A stretch of DNA of 64,000 nucleotides. It comes from Myxococcus sp. RHSTA-1-4 (GTDB taxonomy: Bacteria; Myxococcota; Myxococcia; Myxococcales; Myxococcaceae). Position 1 is the stretch's first letter. Each line of letters begins with the position of its first letter. The notes under the pieces were generated by a model. That model did not search any database. It was given only the letters and a program-made list of their open reading frames with translations, and was not told where the DNA came from. The stretch lies in assembly GCF_020037125.1 (NCBI RefSeq), contig NZ_JAIQDG010000012.1, positions 1-64,000 on the forward strand, written 5' to 3'. Shown here piece by piece: positions 56,696 through 64,000 of the stretch. The position numbers and the translations under genes were made by a program.

Positions 56696-57579
56696 GCACG
56701 CGCGCGATAGCTGGCGCGGTCATCGGCCTGCTACTGCCCTTGCCTCTGGTGTTGCTGCTGCTCAACGCGGGAAGCCCCCCTCAACCTCCGCCCGAGCCAG
56801 GAGCCCTGCCCGTCAGCCCGGTCCTCGAGTTCGAGGAGAAGATGCGCCTGCAGACGTACCACCGCCACTGCCGCGACGGCTCGGAGTGTGAGCCGCCGCT
56901 GAGCTGCCTGTCCGACATCCGGAGGCGGTGGACCTGGTGTACCGACAGCCAGTGCATGACGGACGTGCAATGCCCCGAAGGAGAGGTCTGCCGGAGCGTG
57001 GAGGCCGTGGGCGGAGGGCGGCTGGTACGGCTTTGCGTCACCGTGGGCGAGCGCCAGGAGGGTCAGCCATGCTGGAGCACGCCCACCACCCGGGATACCG
57101 CATGCGGCTCAGAGCTGCTGTGCGGAGGGGAAGGCTGGTGCGCCCGGCCCTGCGGGAGGCAAGGCACGCCCCCCTGCCCGGAAGGCTTCTTCTGCGCCAA
57201 CGTGGCGCCCGAACCCCTCTGCCTTCCGACCTGTGAGGGACGAAGCTGCCCCGAGGGCCAGCGGTGCGTGCGGCATGATGACGGGGTTTCAGCGTGCGCC
57301 GTCGTGTATGGCCACAACTGTCAGGACGACCCCACCTGCACGGAGTGCGACGTGGCCGCCTTCCCACAATCCCCCGGACAGGTGTGGATGGAGTGCGTCC
57401 GGCGATGCGACCTGGACGGCCTCCCACCCTGCCCCGAGGGGAGCGCCTGCGGCTGGCTGCAATGCCGCCCGACCTGTACCGCGAAGCCCAACTCCTGCGG
57501 CAAGGGGTTCTACTGCGCGCGAGCCGACGAGGACCGCCCCCCGATCTGCATGCCGGAGTGGATGAGGTCCAAGGATTGA
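56692..57579 (+). CDS. Membrane-anchored cysteine-rich protein
   Basis: This 295-residue protein starts at GTG 56692 with a membrane anchor (AIAGAVIGLLLPLPLVLLLL). The outer part contains about 32 cysteines arranged in repeats around CPEGEVC, CPEGFFC, CPEGQRC and CPEGSAC, typical of disulfide-rich extracellular modules. I see no catalytic motif. Adhesion, or binding another protein at the cell surface, is the likeliest role. An alternative start further upstream would bypass the 26-residue ORF. Confidence 0.65.
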   Translation: MSTRAIAGAVIGLLLPLPLVLLLLNAGSPPQPPPEPGALPVSPVLEFEEKMRLQTYHRHCRDGSECEPPLSCLSDIRRRWTWCTDSQCMTDVQCPEGEVCRSVEAVGGGRLVRLCVTVGERQEGQPCWSTPTTRDTACGSELLCGGEGWCARPCGRQGTPPCPEGFFCANVAPEPLCLPTCEGRSCPEGQRCVRHDDGVSACAVVYGHNCQDDPTCTECDVAAFPQSPGQVWMECVRRCDLDGLPPCPEGSACGWLQCRPTCTAKPNSCGKGFYCARADEDRPPICMPEWMRSKD

Positions 57580-57652
57580 CCGCGGCGGCCTCACTCTACC
57601 CACTACGTCCAGTCCATGTTAATCAACCTTCCCGGGCAGGTGCCCTCCCGTC

Positions 57653-59617
57653 ATGGAGGCTCACGCCACCCGCCCCCGGCTCGGGAGGTTGCGTCACATG
57701 GGACAGGGCGCCAGGAAGGTGGGAGTGGGCGTGTGGCACCTGCTGGCCGTGCCGGACGGCACCGACATCGGCGGCTTCACGGTGGAGGGGCTGCTGGGCA
57801 CGGGGGCCTCCGGCGCGGTCTACCGGGCCCGGCGCGGCGGAGCGCATTTCGCCCTCAAGCTCCAGCCCCTGAAAGGGCTCGCTGGCTGGGCCGAGCGCGA
57901 GGTCTCCATCCTCCTGCGCCTCAAGCACCCCAACGTGGTGGGCTTCCGTGCCTGCGGCACGTGGCCGGACCTCGCGCCCCGCGGGTTCTACCTGGCCATG
58001 GAGCTGGTGGAGGGCCGGCCCCTGCACCTGTGGATGCACGAGGAGCCCCTCGACGCGCGCCGGGCCCTCCTCCTCCTGCGGGGGCTGGCTCGGGGGCTGG
58101 AGGTCGTCCACGCGGCGGGGGTACTGCACCGCGACATCAAGGAGTCCAACATCGTGATTCGCGCGTCGGACAGCGAGCCGGTGCTGGTGGACTTCGGCGT
58201 GGGCGACTACCCCGGCGCTCCGCGCCTCACGCAGGGGGTGCTGCCTCCAGGCACCCCGCTCTACCGCAGCCCGGAGGCCCTGGCCTTCCGCGAGACGCAC
58301 TGGCGCCAGCCCGAGGCCCGCTACACGTCCGCGCCCACGGACGACCTGTTCGCGCTGGGGGTCGTCCTCTACCGCGTGCTCACCCGGCAGTACCCCTTCC
58401 CCGACGTGGACTTCGCCGGAGCGGCGGCGCTCGAAGCTCCGCCCATCCCTCCGCATGAGGCCAATTCCCGGGTGCCCCAGGTGCTGAGCACGCTGTGTCT
58501 CCGGCTCCTCTCCCGGGAGCCCGGGGAGCGCGGCAGCGCCCAGGCGCTCCGCGAAGAGGTGGAAGCGCTGCTGGCGGGCGTGGACACCCACTGGGAGGTG
58601 CCGCTGCACGACAGGGCCCCGGAAGGGCCCGTGGCCGGCCTCCGGAGCACACCTCGAGTGATGAAGGCGGGGAGCCCAGGCCCACGAGACCACCGGACCC
58701 GCACCGTGGACGGGCTCGTGGAGCCGGAAGCGGGCCCCTCAGGCCCGCGCATGGAAGCATTCGCGCAGCCCGCGCCGCTCAGGCCTTCAGAGACGCCACG
58801 AGCGGGCGTCGCGCGGAAGCCTACCGGCCGCTCGAAGAGGACTCGGGTCTGGCTCCGGACAGGGGTGCTCGCTGGACTGGGGGTGTACCTGACGGCGGTC
58901 CTCGCACAGGCGCCCTCCGAGGAGCCCAGGAAACAAGAGGAGCCACCGGACACGAGCGCCGTGGTGAATCGGGAAGTGGCGCGCGCCGCCCGAGGGCTGG
59001 AACCTGCCGAAGCCGCGCCGCCGCCCCTGGCGGTGTCCACCTCCGCGGCCGCCGCTCCGGCGGCGTCACAGCAGGAGCCCGACATGCCCATGAAGCCGTC
59101 CCCTTCCACCGATACGCCCACGCCCCCGGGAGGATGGGGGCCGCTGGGGCGCACCCTGGCCGCCGCCGCCGCTTGCACGGGGCTGGCCTGCTCCAGCGGG
59201 CCCCAGATGAGGCCGCCGCCTCGCTCCGAGCCGTGTCCCCCGGGCGCGGTGGAGGCCATGCAGGAGCTCGGCATTGATGTCGAGAGCGGGCAGGACGGCT
59301 CCGCCACGTTCGCCACATCCAAGCAACCGAACCATGTGCTCACCGTGCGTGACGGGCCTGTCCGGATCCGGGTGGGCATCGGCCTCGGCCGGCTGAACAA
59401 CGGCACGGTGTCCGGGCGGCTCTTCGTGTCGGACCGGGTGTACGGCTACTTCGACCAGGGGAGCACCCGAGACGGACAGACCTACCCGGTATGCTTCATC
59501 TTGAGAACTGCGCCGGTGCGTGACCGGGGAGTCCCCAGGGAGCCCGGAGACGACAGCCCCGACTCCGCCCGCATCTACTCCGAGGTGGAACTGGAGGCGG
59601 TCCCCCGCTTCGAGTGA
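57653..59617 (+). CDS. Membrane Ser/Thr protein kinase with DUF2381-type context
   Basis: This 654-residue kinase has an N-terminal catalytic domain with GTGASGAVYRARRGG, ALKLQP, the catalytic loop HRDIKESNIV and DFGVGDYP. A single transmembrane helix (VLAGLGVYLTAVLAQ) follows near residue 405. The C-terminal 230 residues are proline-rich and then form an extracytoplasmic beta-rich domain (VRIRVGIGLGRLNNGTVSGR). The activation loop is short. The next gene encodes a DUF2381 protein and overlaps its stop, as is usual for this kinase group in myxobacteria. ATG 57698 is an alternative start. Confidence 0.85.
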   Translation: MEAHATRPRLGRLRHMGQGARKVGVGVWHLLAVPDGTDIGGFTVEGLLGTGASGAVYRARRGGAHFALKLQPLKGLAGWAEREVSILLRLKHPNVVGFRACGTWPDLAPRGFYLAMELVEGRPLHLWMHEEPLDARRALLLLRGLARGLEVVHAAGVLHRDIKESNIVIRASDSEPVLVDFGVGDYPGAPRLTQGVLPPGTPLYRSPEALAFRETHWRQPEARYTSAPTDDLFALGVVLYRVLTRQYPFPDVDFAGAAALEAPPIPPHEANSRVPQVLSTLCLRLLSREPGERGSAQALREEVEALLAGVDTHWEVPLHDRAPEGPVAGLRSTPRVMKAGSPGPRDHRTRTVDGLVEPEAGPSGPRMEAFAQPAPLRPSETPRAGVARKPTGRSKRTRVWLRTGVLAGLGVYLTAVLAQAPSEEPRKQEEPPDTSAVVNREVARAARGLEPAEAAPPPLAVSTSAAAAPAASQQEPDMPMKPSPSTDTPTPPGGWGPLGRTLAAAAACTGLACSSGPQMRPPPRSEPCPPGAVEAMQELGIDVESGQDGSATFATSKQPNHVLTVRDGPVRIRVGIGLGRLNNGTVSGRLFVSDRVYGYFDQGSTRDGQTYPVCFILRTAPVRDRGVPREPGDDSPDSARIYSEVELEAVPRFE

Positions 59618-60582
59618 GTCCAACGCTCATGTCCCGCGCTCCTCCCCTTCCCCTCCTCGTGCTCTCGCTGCTCCTTGCCGCCAGTGCCGCCGGACAATCC
59701 GCCGTGGGGAAGAGGGGGGAAGGAGCGCGCGTCATCGAGCTGGGCGCGGAGCCCGCGCGTCAGCCGCCAGAGCTACGCATCAGCCCCACCCTCAGCACCG
59801 TGGTGCTTTTCGACACGCCCCCGACAAGCGTAGAGGTGAAGGAGCCCCGGCACTTCCGCCGCGTACGACTGGCCGGAGACACCCTCACCCTGGTGCCGTC
59901 CGCAGGGCTTACGGAGGGAGCACGATTGACGCTGACTCTGCACTTTCAGGATGGCCAGATGCAGGAGCGCGCGGTGTTGACGCTGCTGGTGGACGAGGAC
60001 GCGGCTGAGCGAGAGGTGGAGGTGCGTCGCCGCCCGCGGCCCAGGGAGCGCGACCCGATGCAGCTGGAGGACCTGCACGAGGAGAACCAGCAACTGCGGC
60101 AGGCCCTGGAGGCGCTGCGCGAAGAGAACCGACGGCTGCGACAAGACATGGGCCCTCTTTTCTCCGCACGGGATTGCTCCGTCGGTCTCGGCGGGTTGTT
60201 CACGAACGGGCCGCTGAAGAAAGCAGACCTTGCCGTGCGTCCGCTCGCGACCCGGAACATCAGTCTCCCGGAGCAGCCCATCGAGGTACGTGCGGCCTGG
60301 ACCTATCGCCTCGGCTCACAGGCGGCGTTGCTGCTGGAGTTGGAGAACACCTCCAGCGCCCAGTCCTGGCAGGCCGGAGGCGCGCGACTGGAGAGTCCGG
60401 AGGGCGCGAATGTGAAGACGCTGGACGTATGGATGGAAGCGAACCTGGGACCGGGCGAACGGGGGCACCTCGTCCTGGGGGTGGAACCCAGGGGAAACGA
60501 GTTGCGAGGCTCGTTCACGCTGAAGCTCCAGGATTCGGAGGGAGGCCAGACCGTCACGCTACGCGACGTCGTCTTTCCGTGA
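59614..60582 (+). CDS. DUF2381 (TIGR02268) family protein
   Basis: This 322-residue protein has a signal peptide (PLPLLVLSLLLAASAAG). The N-terminal third includes RISPTLSTVVLFDTPPTS. A central coiled coil (LHEENQQLRQALEALREENR) precedes a C-terminal beta-rich part ending in VTLRDVVFP. These features match the myxobacterial family TIGR02268/DUF2381, commonly encoded beside Ser/Thr kinases. Its role is unknown. It starts at GTG 59614, overlapping the kinase stop, or at ATG 59629. Confidence 0.8.
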   Translation: MSPTLMSRAPPLPLLVLSLLLAASAAGQSAVGKRGEGARVIELGAEPARQPPELRISPTLSTVVLFDTPPTSVEVKEPRHFRRVRLAGDTLTLVPSAGLTEGARLTLTLHFQDGQMQERAVLTLLVDEDAAEREVEVRRRPRPRERDPMQLEDLHEENQQLRQALEALREENRRLRQDMGPLFSARDCSVGLGGLFTNGPLKKADLAVRPLATRNISLPEQPIEVRAAWTYRLGSQAALLLELENTSSAQSWQAGGARLESPEGANVKTLDVWMEANLGPGERGHLVLGVEPRGNELRGSFTLKLQDSEGGQTVTLRDVVFP

Positions 60583-60601
60583 CTTCACCACCGCGCCCAG
60601 G

Positions 60602-61264
60602 TCACGCGACCTCTTCGTCCCGCGTGCCCATGCGCGCGTCCTCGATGACCACGTAGCCCTGCTCGCGCACGACGCGGCACCGGCTCCCCGCGCGCACGGC
60701 GTCGAGCGCTTCCGGCAGCACCTCTGGACGCGCCGCGAGCAACAAGGGGACGTAGCGGCCCGCCGCGACGTTCTCCAGCGCGCCGGACACCTCGTAGAGC
60801 GTCGGTGTGCTCAGGTCCGGCTCGCACTCCAGGTGGCAGAAGGACGCTTCCAGCGCACGACTCATGGCCAGGAAGAGCCCCCGGGCCCGCGCCCAGGCGG
60901 CGGGGTGCTCCTTCTGCCAGGTGAACCGCTCCGAGTCCTCATAGACGGCCACGGTGGTCAGGTCCGACCGGTGGTAGTTCCAGAGCAGCACGGCCAGAGA
61001 GCCCCGGAGGTGCTCGCGGGCATACCGGAAGTGAACGGCCACGCCCTGCCAGCCCTCCGCCTGCTTCAGCGCGTCCGCGACGCTCCGGCACGGCTCGGTC
61101 CTCCCCGTCCAGACATGCATCTGGAGCCGGGCCTCCAGCGCCAGCTCCTCGCACTCGTCCTCGGCGAGGACGAGGTCCTCGACCTGGAGGACGGGCTCGA
61201 GCCGATGCATGACGTCCGACCGGGTCATCGGCAGGGCGGGAAAACGTACGTAGTAGTCCTTCAC
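60602..61264 (-). CDS. Conserved-looking hypothetical protein
   Basis: This 220-residue protein starts at a GTG at 61264 with AGGGGG nine bases upstream (an earlier in-frame GTG at 61288 is the alternative). It is mixed alpha/beta with many acidic residues and three cysteines. Segments such as YYVRFPALPMTRSDVMHRL and HFRYAREHLRGSLAVLLWNY do not match any family I know. It converges with the DUF2381 gene. Confidence 0.55.
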   Translation of the reverse strand: MKDYYVRFPALPMTRSDVMHRLEPVLQVEDLVLAEDECEELALEARLQMHVWTGRTEPCRSVADALKQAEGWQGVAVHFRYAREHLRGSLAVLLWNYHRSDLTTVAVYEDSERFTWQKEHPAAWARARGLFLAMSRALEASFCHLECEPDLSTPTLYEVSGALENVAAGRYVPLLLAARPEVLPEALDAVRAGSRCRVVREQGYVVIEDARMGTRDEEVA

Positions 61265-61379
61265 TCCAGGAGTCCCCCTTCCGGGCACGGCGGATCATGA
61301 CCCAACCCGGCGACAATCCGAAGGGCAAGCCGGTGACGACGCCCGCCCTCTCGCGCGCTAAGGTGGCGGGCTTCGCGCC

Positions 61380-62216
61380 ATGAAGCTCTACGCCATCAGT
61401 GACCTGCACCTGCGCCACACCGACAACCGTCAGGCGCTCCAAGCGCTCCCCGCCCACCCGGACGACTGGCTCATCGTCGCCGGTGACGTCGGGGAGACGC
61501 TGGCCGAGATGGAGCTGATGCTGCGCACCCTGACCGAGCGCTTCCGGCAGGTCATCTGGGTGCCGGGCAACCACGAGCTGTGGACGCTGCCCTCGGAGCA
61601 GCCCCCCTTGCGCGGAGAGGCGCGCTACCAGCGGCTGGTGTCACTGTGCCGGAGCTACGGCGCGCTCACGCCGGAGGACCCCTACCCGCGCTGGCCCGGC
61701 GAGGGGCCGCCGCGCGTCCTCGTCCCCATGTTCCTGGGCTACGACTACTCGTTCCGCCCGGACCACGTGCCCGAGGGCAAGGCGCTGGAGTGGGCGTGGG
61801 AGGAGGACCTGCTGTGCACGGACGAGGTGCTCCTGCACCCCGAGCCGTACCTCAGCCGCTCCGCCTGGTGCGCCGCGCGCGTGGAGTCCACGCTGGCACG
61901 CCTGCAGGCGCTGCCCCCCGACTGCTCCACCATCCTCATCAACCACTACCCGCTGCGCTACGAGCACGTGCGCCTGCCGCGCATCCCCCGCTTCTCCATC
62001 TGGTGCGGGACGAAGCGCACCGAGGACTGGCACACCCGCTTCCGCGCGGAGGTGGTCGTCTCCGGGCACCTCCACATGCCGGCCACGCTCTGGCGCGACG
62101 GCGTGCGCTTCGAGGAGGTGTCGCTCGGCTACCCCATGCAGTGGAAGTACCGCGGAATGACGCTGGAACGCGGCCTGCGGGAAATCCTCCCCGGTCCGGC
62201 GGTGCGGCCGCTCTGA
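61380..62216 (+). CDS. Metallophosphoesterase
   Basis: This 278-residue protein has the calcineurin-like motifs AISDLHL (D8, H10), AGDVGET, PGNHELWTLPSEQPP, INHYPLRYEH and SGHLHMP, giving a complete two-metal site. A long insertion between the GNHE and NHYP motifs includes MFLGYDYSFRPDHV. Proteins of this type are found in actinobacteria and myxobacteria, sometimes near phosphopantetheinyl transferases; none is next to it here. The substrate is unknown. Confidence 0.85.
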   Translation: MKLYAISDLHLRHTDNRQALQALPAHPDDWLIVAGDVGETLAEMELMLRTLTERFRQVIWVPGNHELWTLPSEQPPLRGEARYQRLVSLCRSYGALTPEDPYPRWPGEGPPRVLVPMFLGYDYSFRPDHVPEGKALEWAWEEDLLCTDEVLLHPEPYLSRSAWCAARVESTLARLQALPPDCSTILINHYPLRYEHVRLPRIPRFSIWCGTKRTEDWHTRFRAEVVVSGHLHMPATLWRDGVRFEEVSLGYPMQWKYRGMTLERGLREILPGPAVRPL

Positions 62217-62250
62217 CGCTTGCAAGCCCGGCTGCTGCTACCTTCAGCAC

Positions 62251-62637
62251 ATGACCGACTCGGGTAACTCGCCGCCCTCCGACCCGTTCGACGCGCTCAT
62301 CCGTGAACTGCGCGCATTCGCCGCCGAACGAGAGTGGGCGAAGTTCCACGACCCCAAGAACCTTTCGATGGCAGTTGCCTCGGAGGCAGGGGAACTCGTT
62401 GCCATTTTACGCTGGATTCGCAACGAGGAGGCAGACGCCTTCGCCCGGGATCCCGAGAACCACGCGCGTCTCAAGGCGGAGATCGCGGACGTCGCCATCT
62501 CACTCCTGCTGCTATGCGATCGCACCAGCATCGACCTTCGGCAGGCCATCCTCGACAAGCTTGAGGTCAATCGCAGGAACTATCCCGTCGAAAGTTCCAG
62601 AGGCCGGTCGGACAGGCCCGGGCGCTCCAGGTCATGA
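62251..62637 (+). CDS. MazG-like nucleotide pyrophosphohydrolase
   Basis: This 128-residue protein is an all-alpha NTP-PPase of the MazG/RS21-C6 superfamily. The metal-binding acidic residues appear in LSMAVASEAGELVAI and EIADVAISLLLL. It probably hydrolyses modified or excess (d)NTPs, such as dCTP, to the monophosphate. Base composition drops relative to upstream genes. It lies about 150 bases before the HNH nuclease gene on the same strand. Confidence 0.8.
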   Translation: MTDSGNSPPSDPFDALIRELRAFAAEREWAKFHDPKNLSMAVASEAGELVAILRWIRNEEADAFARDPENHARLKAEIADVAISLLLLCDRTSIDLRQAILDKLEVNRRNYPVESSRGRSDRPGRSRS

Positions 62638-62791
62638 AGCCAGCCAGAGTGACACGTTCCGTGCGTGTGCCCCCATAGGGCATGTGCGTATGAGATGACC
62701 TTGGGAGTCCTGGTGAGCAATCCAGCGCTCCACTCCTGTACGGGCTGGCCAGCCTCCACGGCTGGCTTCTGGCGCCCCGCCAGGAGGCCCC

Positions 62792-63769
62792 GTGTCCGTC
62801 TACCTTGTTCCAGCAGACCGCAAGAACCTGGATAAATCGATCGAGAGGGACGTTCCTCCAAATCTGCTCACCGATGTGCCCAAAGACATTGTCATGGAGA
62901 TCCAGGCCAGGGCTGGAGCGGAGGGGATCCGCTGCTGGGCGATGACCTCAGCCCTGCGCGCCTCTTTCGAGAAGATGCAGCCGGGGGATCTCGTTCTTCT
63001 GTCGGAATCGGGCACAGGGCGCTTCACGTATGCCGCATGGGTGACCTTCAAGCTGGAGAACAAGACGCTGGGTGACGCCCTTTGGCCGTTCAAAGGCCAG
63101 AACTCCTGGGAACTCATCTACTTCCTGCGCGACATCCAGCCGCTCGACGTCCCCAAAGCCGACCTCGTCAAGCAACTCGGCTACCAGGACAACTACAAGG
63201 TCTACAGCACGATTCGCGTGCAGGACACGAAGCTCCAAGCCTTTGAGGACCAACATGGCTCGCTAACGGAGTGGCTGAGGATCTTCGAACTTCCTCCGCA
63301 ATTCGAGGAGCCTGCCGGCCCCCTTCCCATCGCGGCCGAACCAGCGGCAACGGACTACTCGGCCTCCGACATCACCGGGAAGGCGAAGCGGCGACAGAGG
63401 TACGCTCAGTTCGCAAAGAAGGTGAAGGCGAACTACCAGAACGCTTGCGCGATGTGTGGCATCACCGAGAAAGAGTTCCTCGTCGCAGGGCACATCGTCG
63501 CCTGGGCCATGGATGAGCAGCAGCGACTCAATCCCGCCAATTGCATGTGCCTCTGTGTCCTTCATGACCGCGCCTTCGAACGAGGATTCATCATCCTTGA
63601 TGAGGAGTTCCACATACGGCTGACCCACCGAGTCGACCGCGCCTCGCACCTGGGCACTCGATTGAAAGAAGTCGAGGGCCAACGCATCCGACTTCCAGTT
63701 GGACCTCAACCATCACGCGACCTGCTCAAACGACATCGGGAGCTGTGCCTGCGAATGCCCGCGCGATGA
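62792..63769 (+). CDS. PUA/EVE-like domain fused to HNH nuclease, candidate modification-dependent restriction enzyme
   Basis: This 325-residue protein has two parts. Residues about 1-140 resemble the PUA-fold EVE/YTH-like domains that read modified bases (SALRASFEKMQPGDLVLLSE, TYAAWVTFKLENK, ELIYFLRDIQPL). Residues about 200-325 are an HNH nuclease with C219-x2-C222, H234 in AGHIVAWA, NPANCMCLC and LHDRAFERGFI. This domain order is that of modification-dependent (type IV) restriction endonucleases. It starts at GTG 62792 with AGGAGG five bases upstream. It is less GC-rich than the core genes around it, suggesting recent acquisition. The modified base it reads is unknown. Confidence 0.7.
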   Translation: MSVYLVPADRKNLDKSIERDVPPNLLTDVPKDIVMEIQARAGAEGIRCWAMTSALRASFEKMQPGDLVLLSESGTGRFTYAAWVTFKLENKTLGDALWPFKGQNSWELIYFLRDIQPLDVPKADLVKQLGYQDNYKVYSTIRVQDTKLQAFEDQHGSLTEWLRIFELPPQFEEPAGPLPIAAEPAATDYSASDITGKAKRRQRYAQFAKKVKANYQNACAMCGITEKEFLVAGHIVAWAMDEQQRLNPANCMCLCVLHDRAFERGFIILDEEFHIRLTHRVDRASHLGTRLKEVEGQRIRLPVGPQPSRDLLKRHRELCLRMPAR

Positions 63770-63885
63770 GTTCCCGGCCACGCCGCTCATGACGCAGAGC
63801 AGCGCGGTGTGGGCCCGTGGGATGACGCGAACGCGGAGAGTTCGCCTGGGTTGACGGTGGGCGGAGGGTTGCGTCTGCTGGGCGC

Positions 63886-64000
63886 ATGGCCGACTCGCCT
63901 CCTGCCGTGCCGGATGCCAGCGCCACCCGCCCGGTGGATGCCGCCGAGCGCATCGTCCTCCTGGACGTGCTGCGCGGCTTCGCGCTCTGCGGGGTCTTCC
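63886..64000 (+). CDS. DUF418 membrane protein, N-terminal fragment at window edge
   Basis: The frame from ATG 63886 reads through DAAERIVLLDVLRGFALCGVF, the highly conserved start of DUF418/YeiB-type multi-pass membrane proteins. It runs off the right edge of the window. Most of the protein and its helices are outside. Function unknown. Confidence 0.75.
   Translation, partial: MADSPPAVPDASATRPVDAAERIVLLDVLRGFALCGVF

Noticed and set aside
62740-62760. Perfect palindrome GGCTGGCCAGCC upstream of the HNH gene
   Set aside because: It is a single short GC palindrome with no T-run or repeat partner; a chance event in GC-rich DNA.

Overview
The window is very GC-rich, gene-dense chromosomal DNA from a myxobacterium, most likely Myxococcaceae (Myxococcus, Corallococcus or Pyxidicoccus type). 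The evidence is a set of family recognitions rather than a database search: a TIGR02270 HEAT-like protein fragment, a DUF2381 (TIGR02268) protein beside a Ser/Thr kinase, a SitA-like toxin remnant with an Imm11 immunity gene, a giant Ser/Thr-kinase/ATPase/histidine-kinase hybrid, and an Alternative Complex III plus caa3 oxidase operon. Genes are tightly packed, with many ATGA/GTGA start-stop overlaps.

Layout. (1) 1-6.0 kb is a scrambled accessory region. A TIGR02270 gene is cut by an IS66 remnant; next come a large NERD-nuclease/SF1-helicase/HRDC gene (812-3604, minus), the tail of a truncated upstream cistron, an IS630 transposase, and a second IS66 remnant in inverted orientation with 25-bp terminal repeats. 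(2) 6.0-16.7 kb holds an FAD oxidoreductase, then aroF-trpD-trpC-trpF-trpB-trpA on plus. A histidine phosphatase follows, and facing it on minus is an SH3-protein gene with trpE and trpG. Together these supply the full chorismate-to-tryptophan pathway from two convergent operons, with the committed shikimate enzyme at the head of one. (3) 16.9-20.4 kb is a DNA-repair cassette: ligase-associated exonuclease, ATP-dependent ligase, an N-terminally replaced PdeM-like protein and a small HNH nuclease. (4) 20.9-33.7 kb is one long respiratory operon, actABCDEF, a small membrane protein, SCO1, then coxBACD, closed by a strong hairpin terminator. It would oxidise quinol and pass electrons through cytochromes c to oxygen.

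(5) 33.7-45.8 kb carries envelope and housekeeping genes: a DUF481 barrel, further small barrels, a GNAT, a double zinc-ribbon membrane protein, a YkgJ cysteine-cluster protein, a YheT hydrolase, a TIG/Kelch-like lipoprotein, a receiver-like protein and a YdcZ transporter. (6) 45.9-48.5 kb is an XPB-like helicase with its Bax1/DUF790 nuclease partner. (7) 48.5-60.6 kb is signalling and conflict DNA: an XRE regulator diverging from a receiver protein, the 1894-residue hybrid kinase, a decayed SitA-like toxin with intact Imm11, a 26-residue ORF coupled to a cysteine-rich anchored protein, and a Ser/Thr kinase with DUF2381 partner. (8) 60.6-64.0 kb has an unrecognised gene, a metallophosphoesterase, a MazG-like pyrophosphohydrolase, a putative modified-DNA-reading HNH nuclease and the start of a DUF418 membrane protein.

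No tRNA, rRNA or CRISPR array was seen. The best candidate for an undescribed system is the NERD-helicase-HRDC gene, which appears to be the surviving second cistron of an operon whose first gene was cut by the IS630. The PUA/EVE-like HNH nuclease near the right end is the second-best defence candidate.
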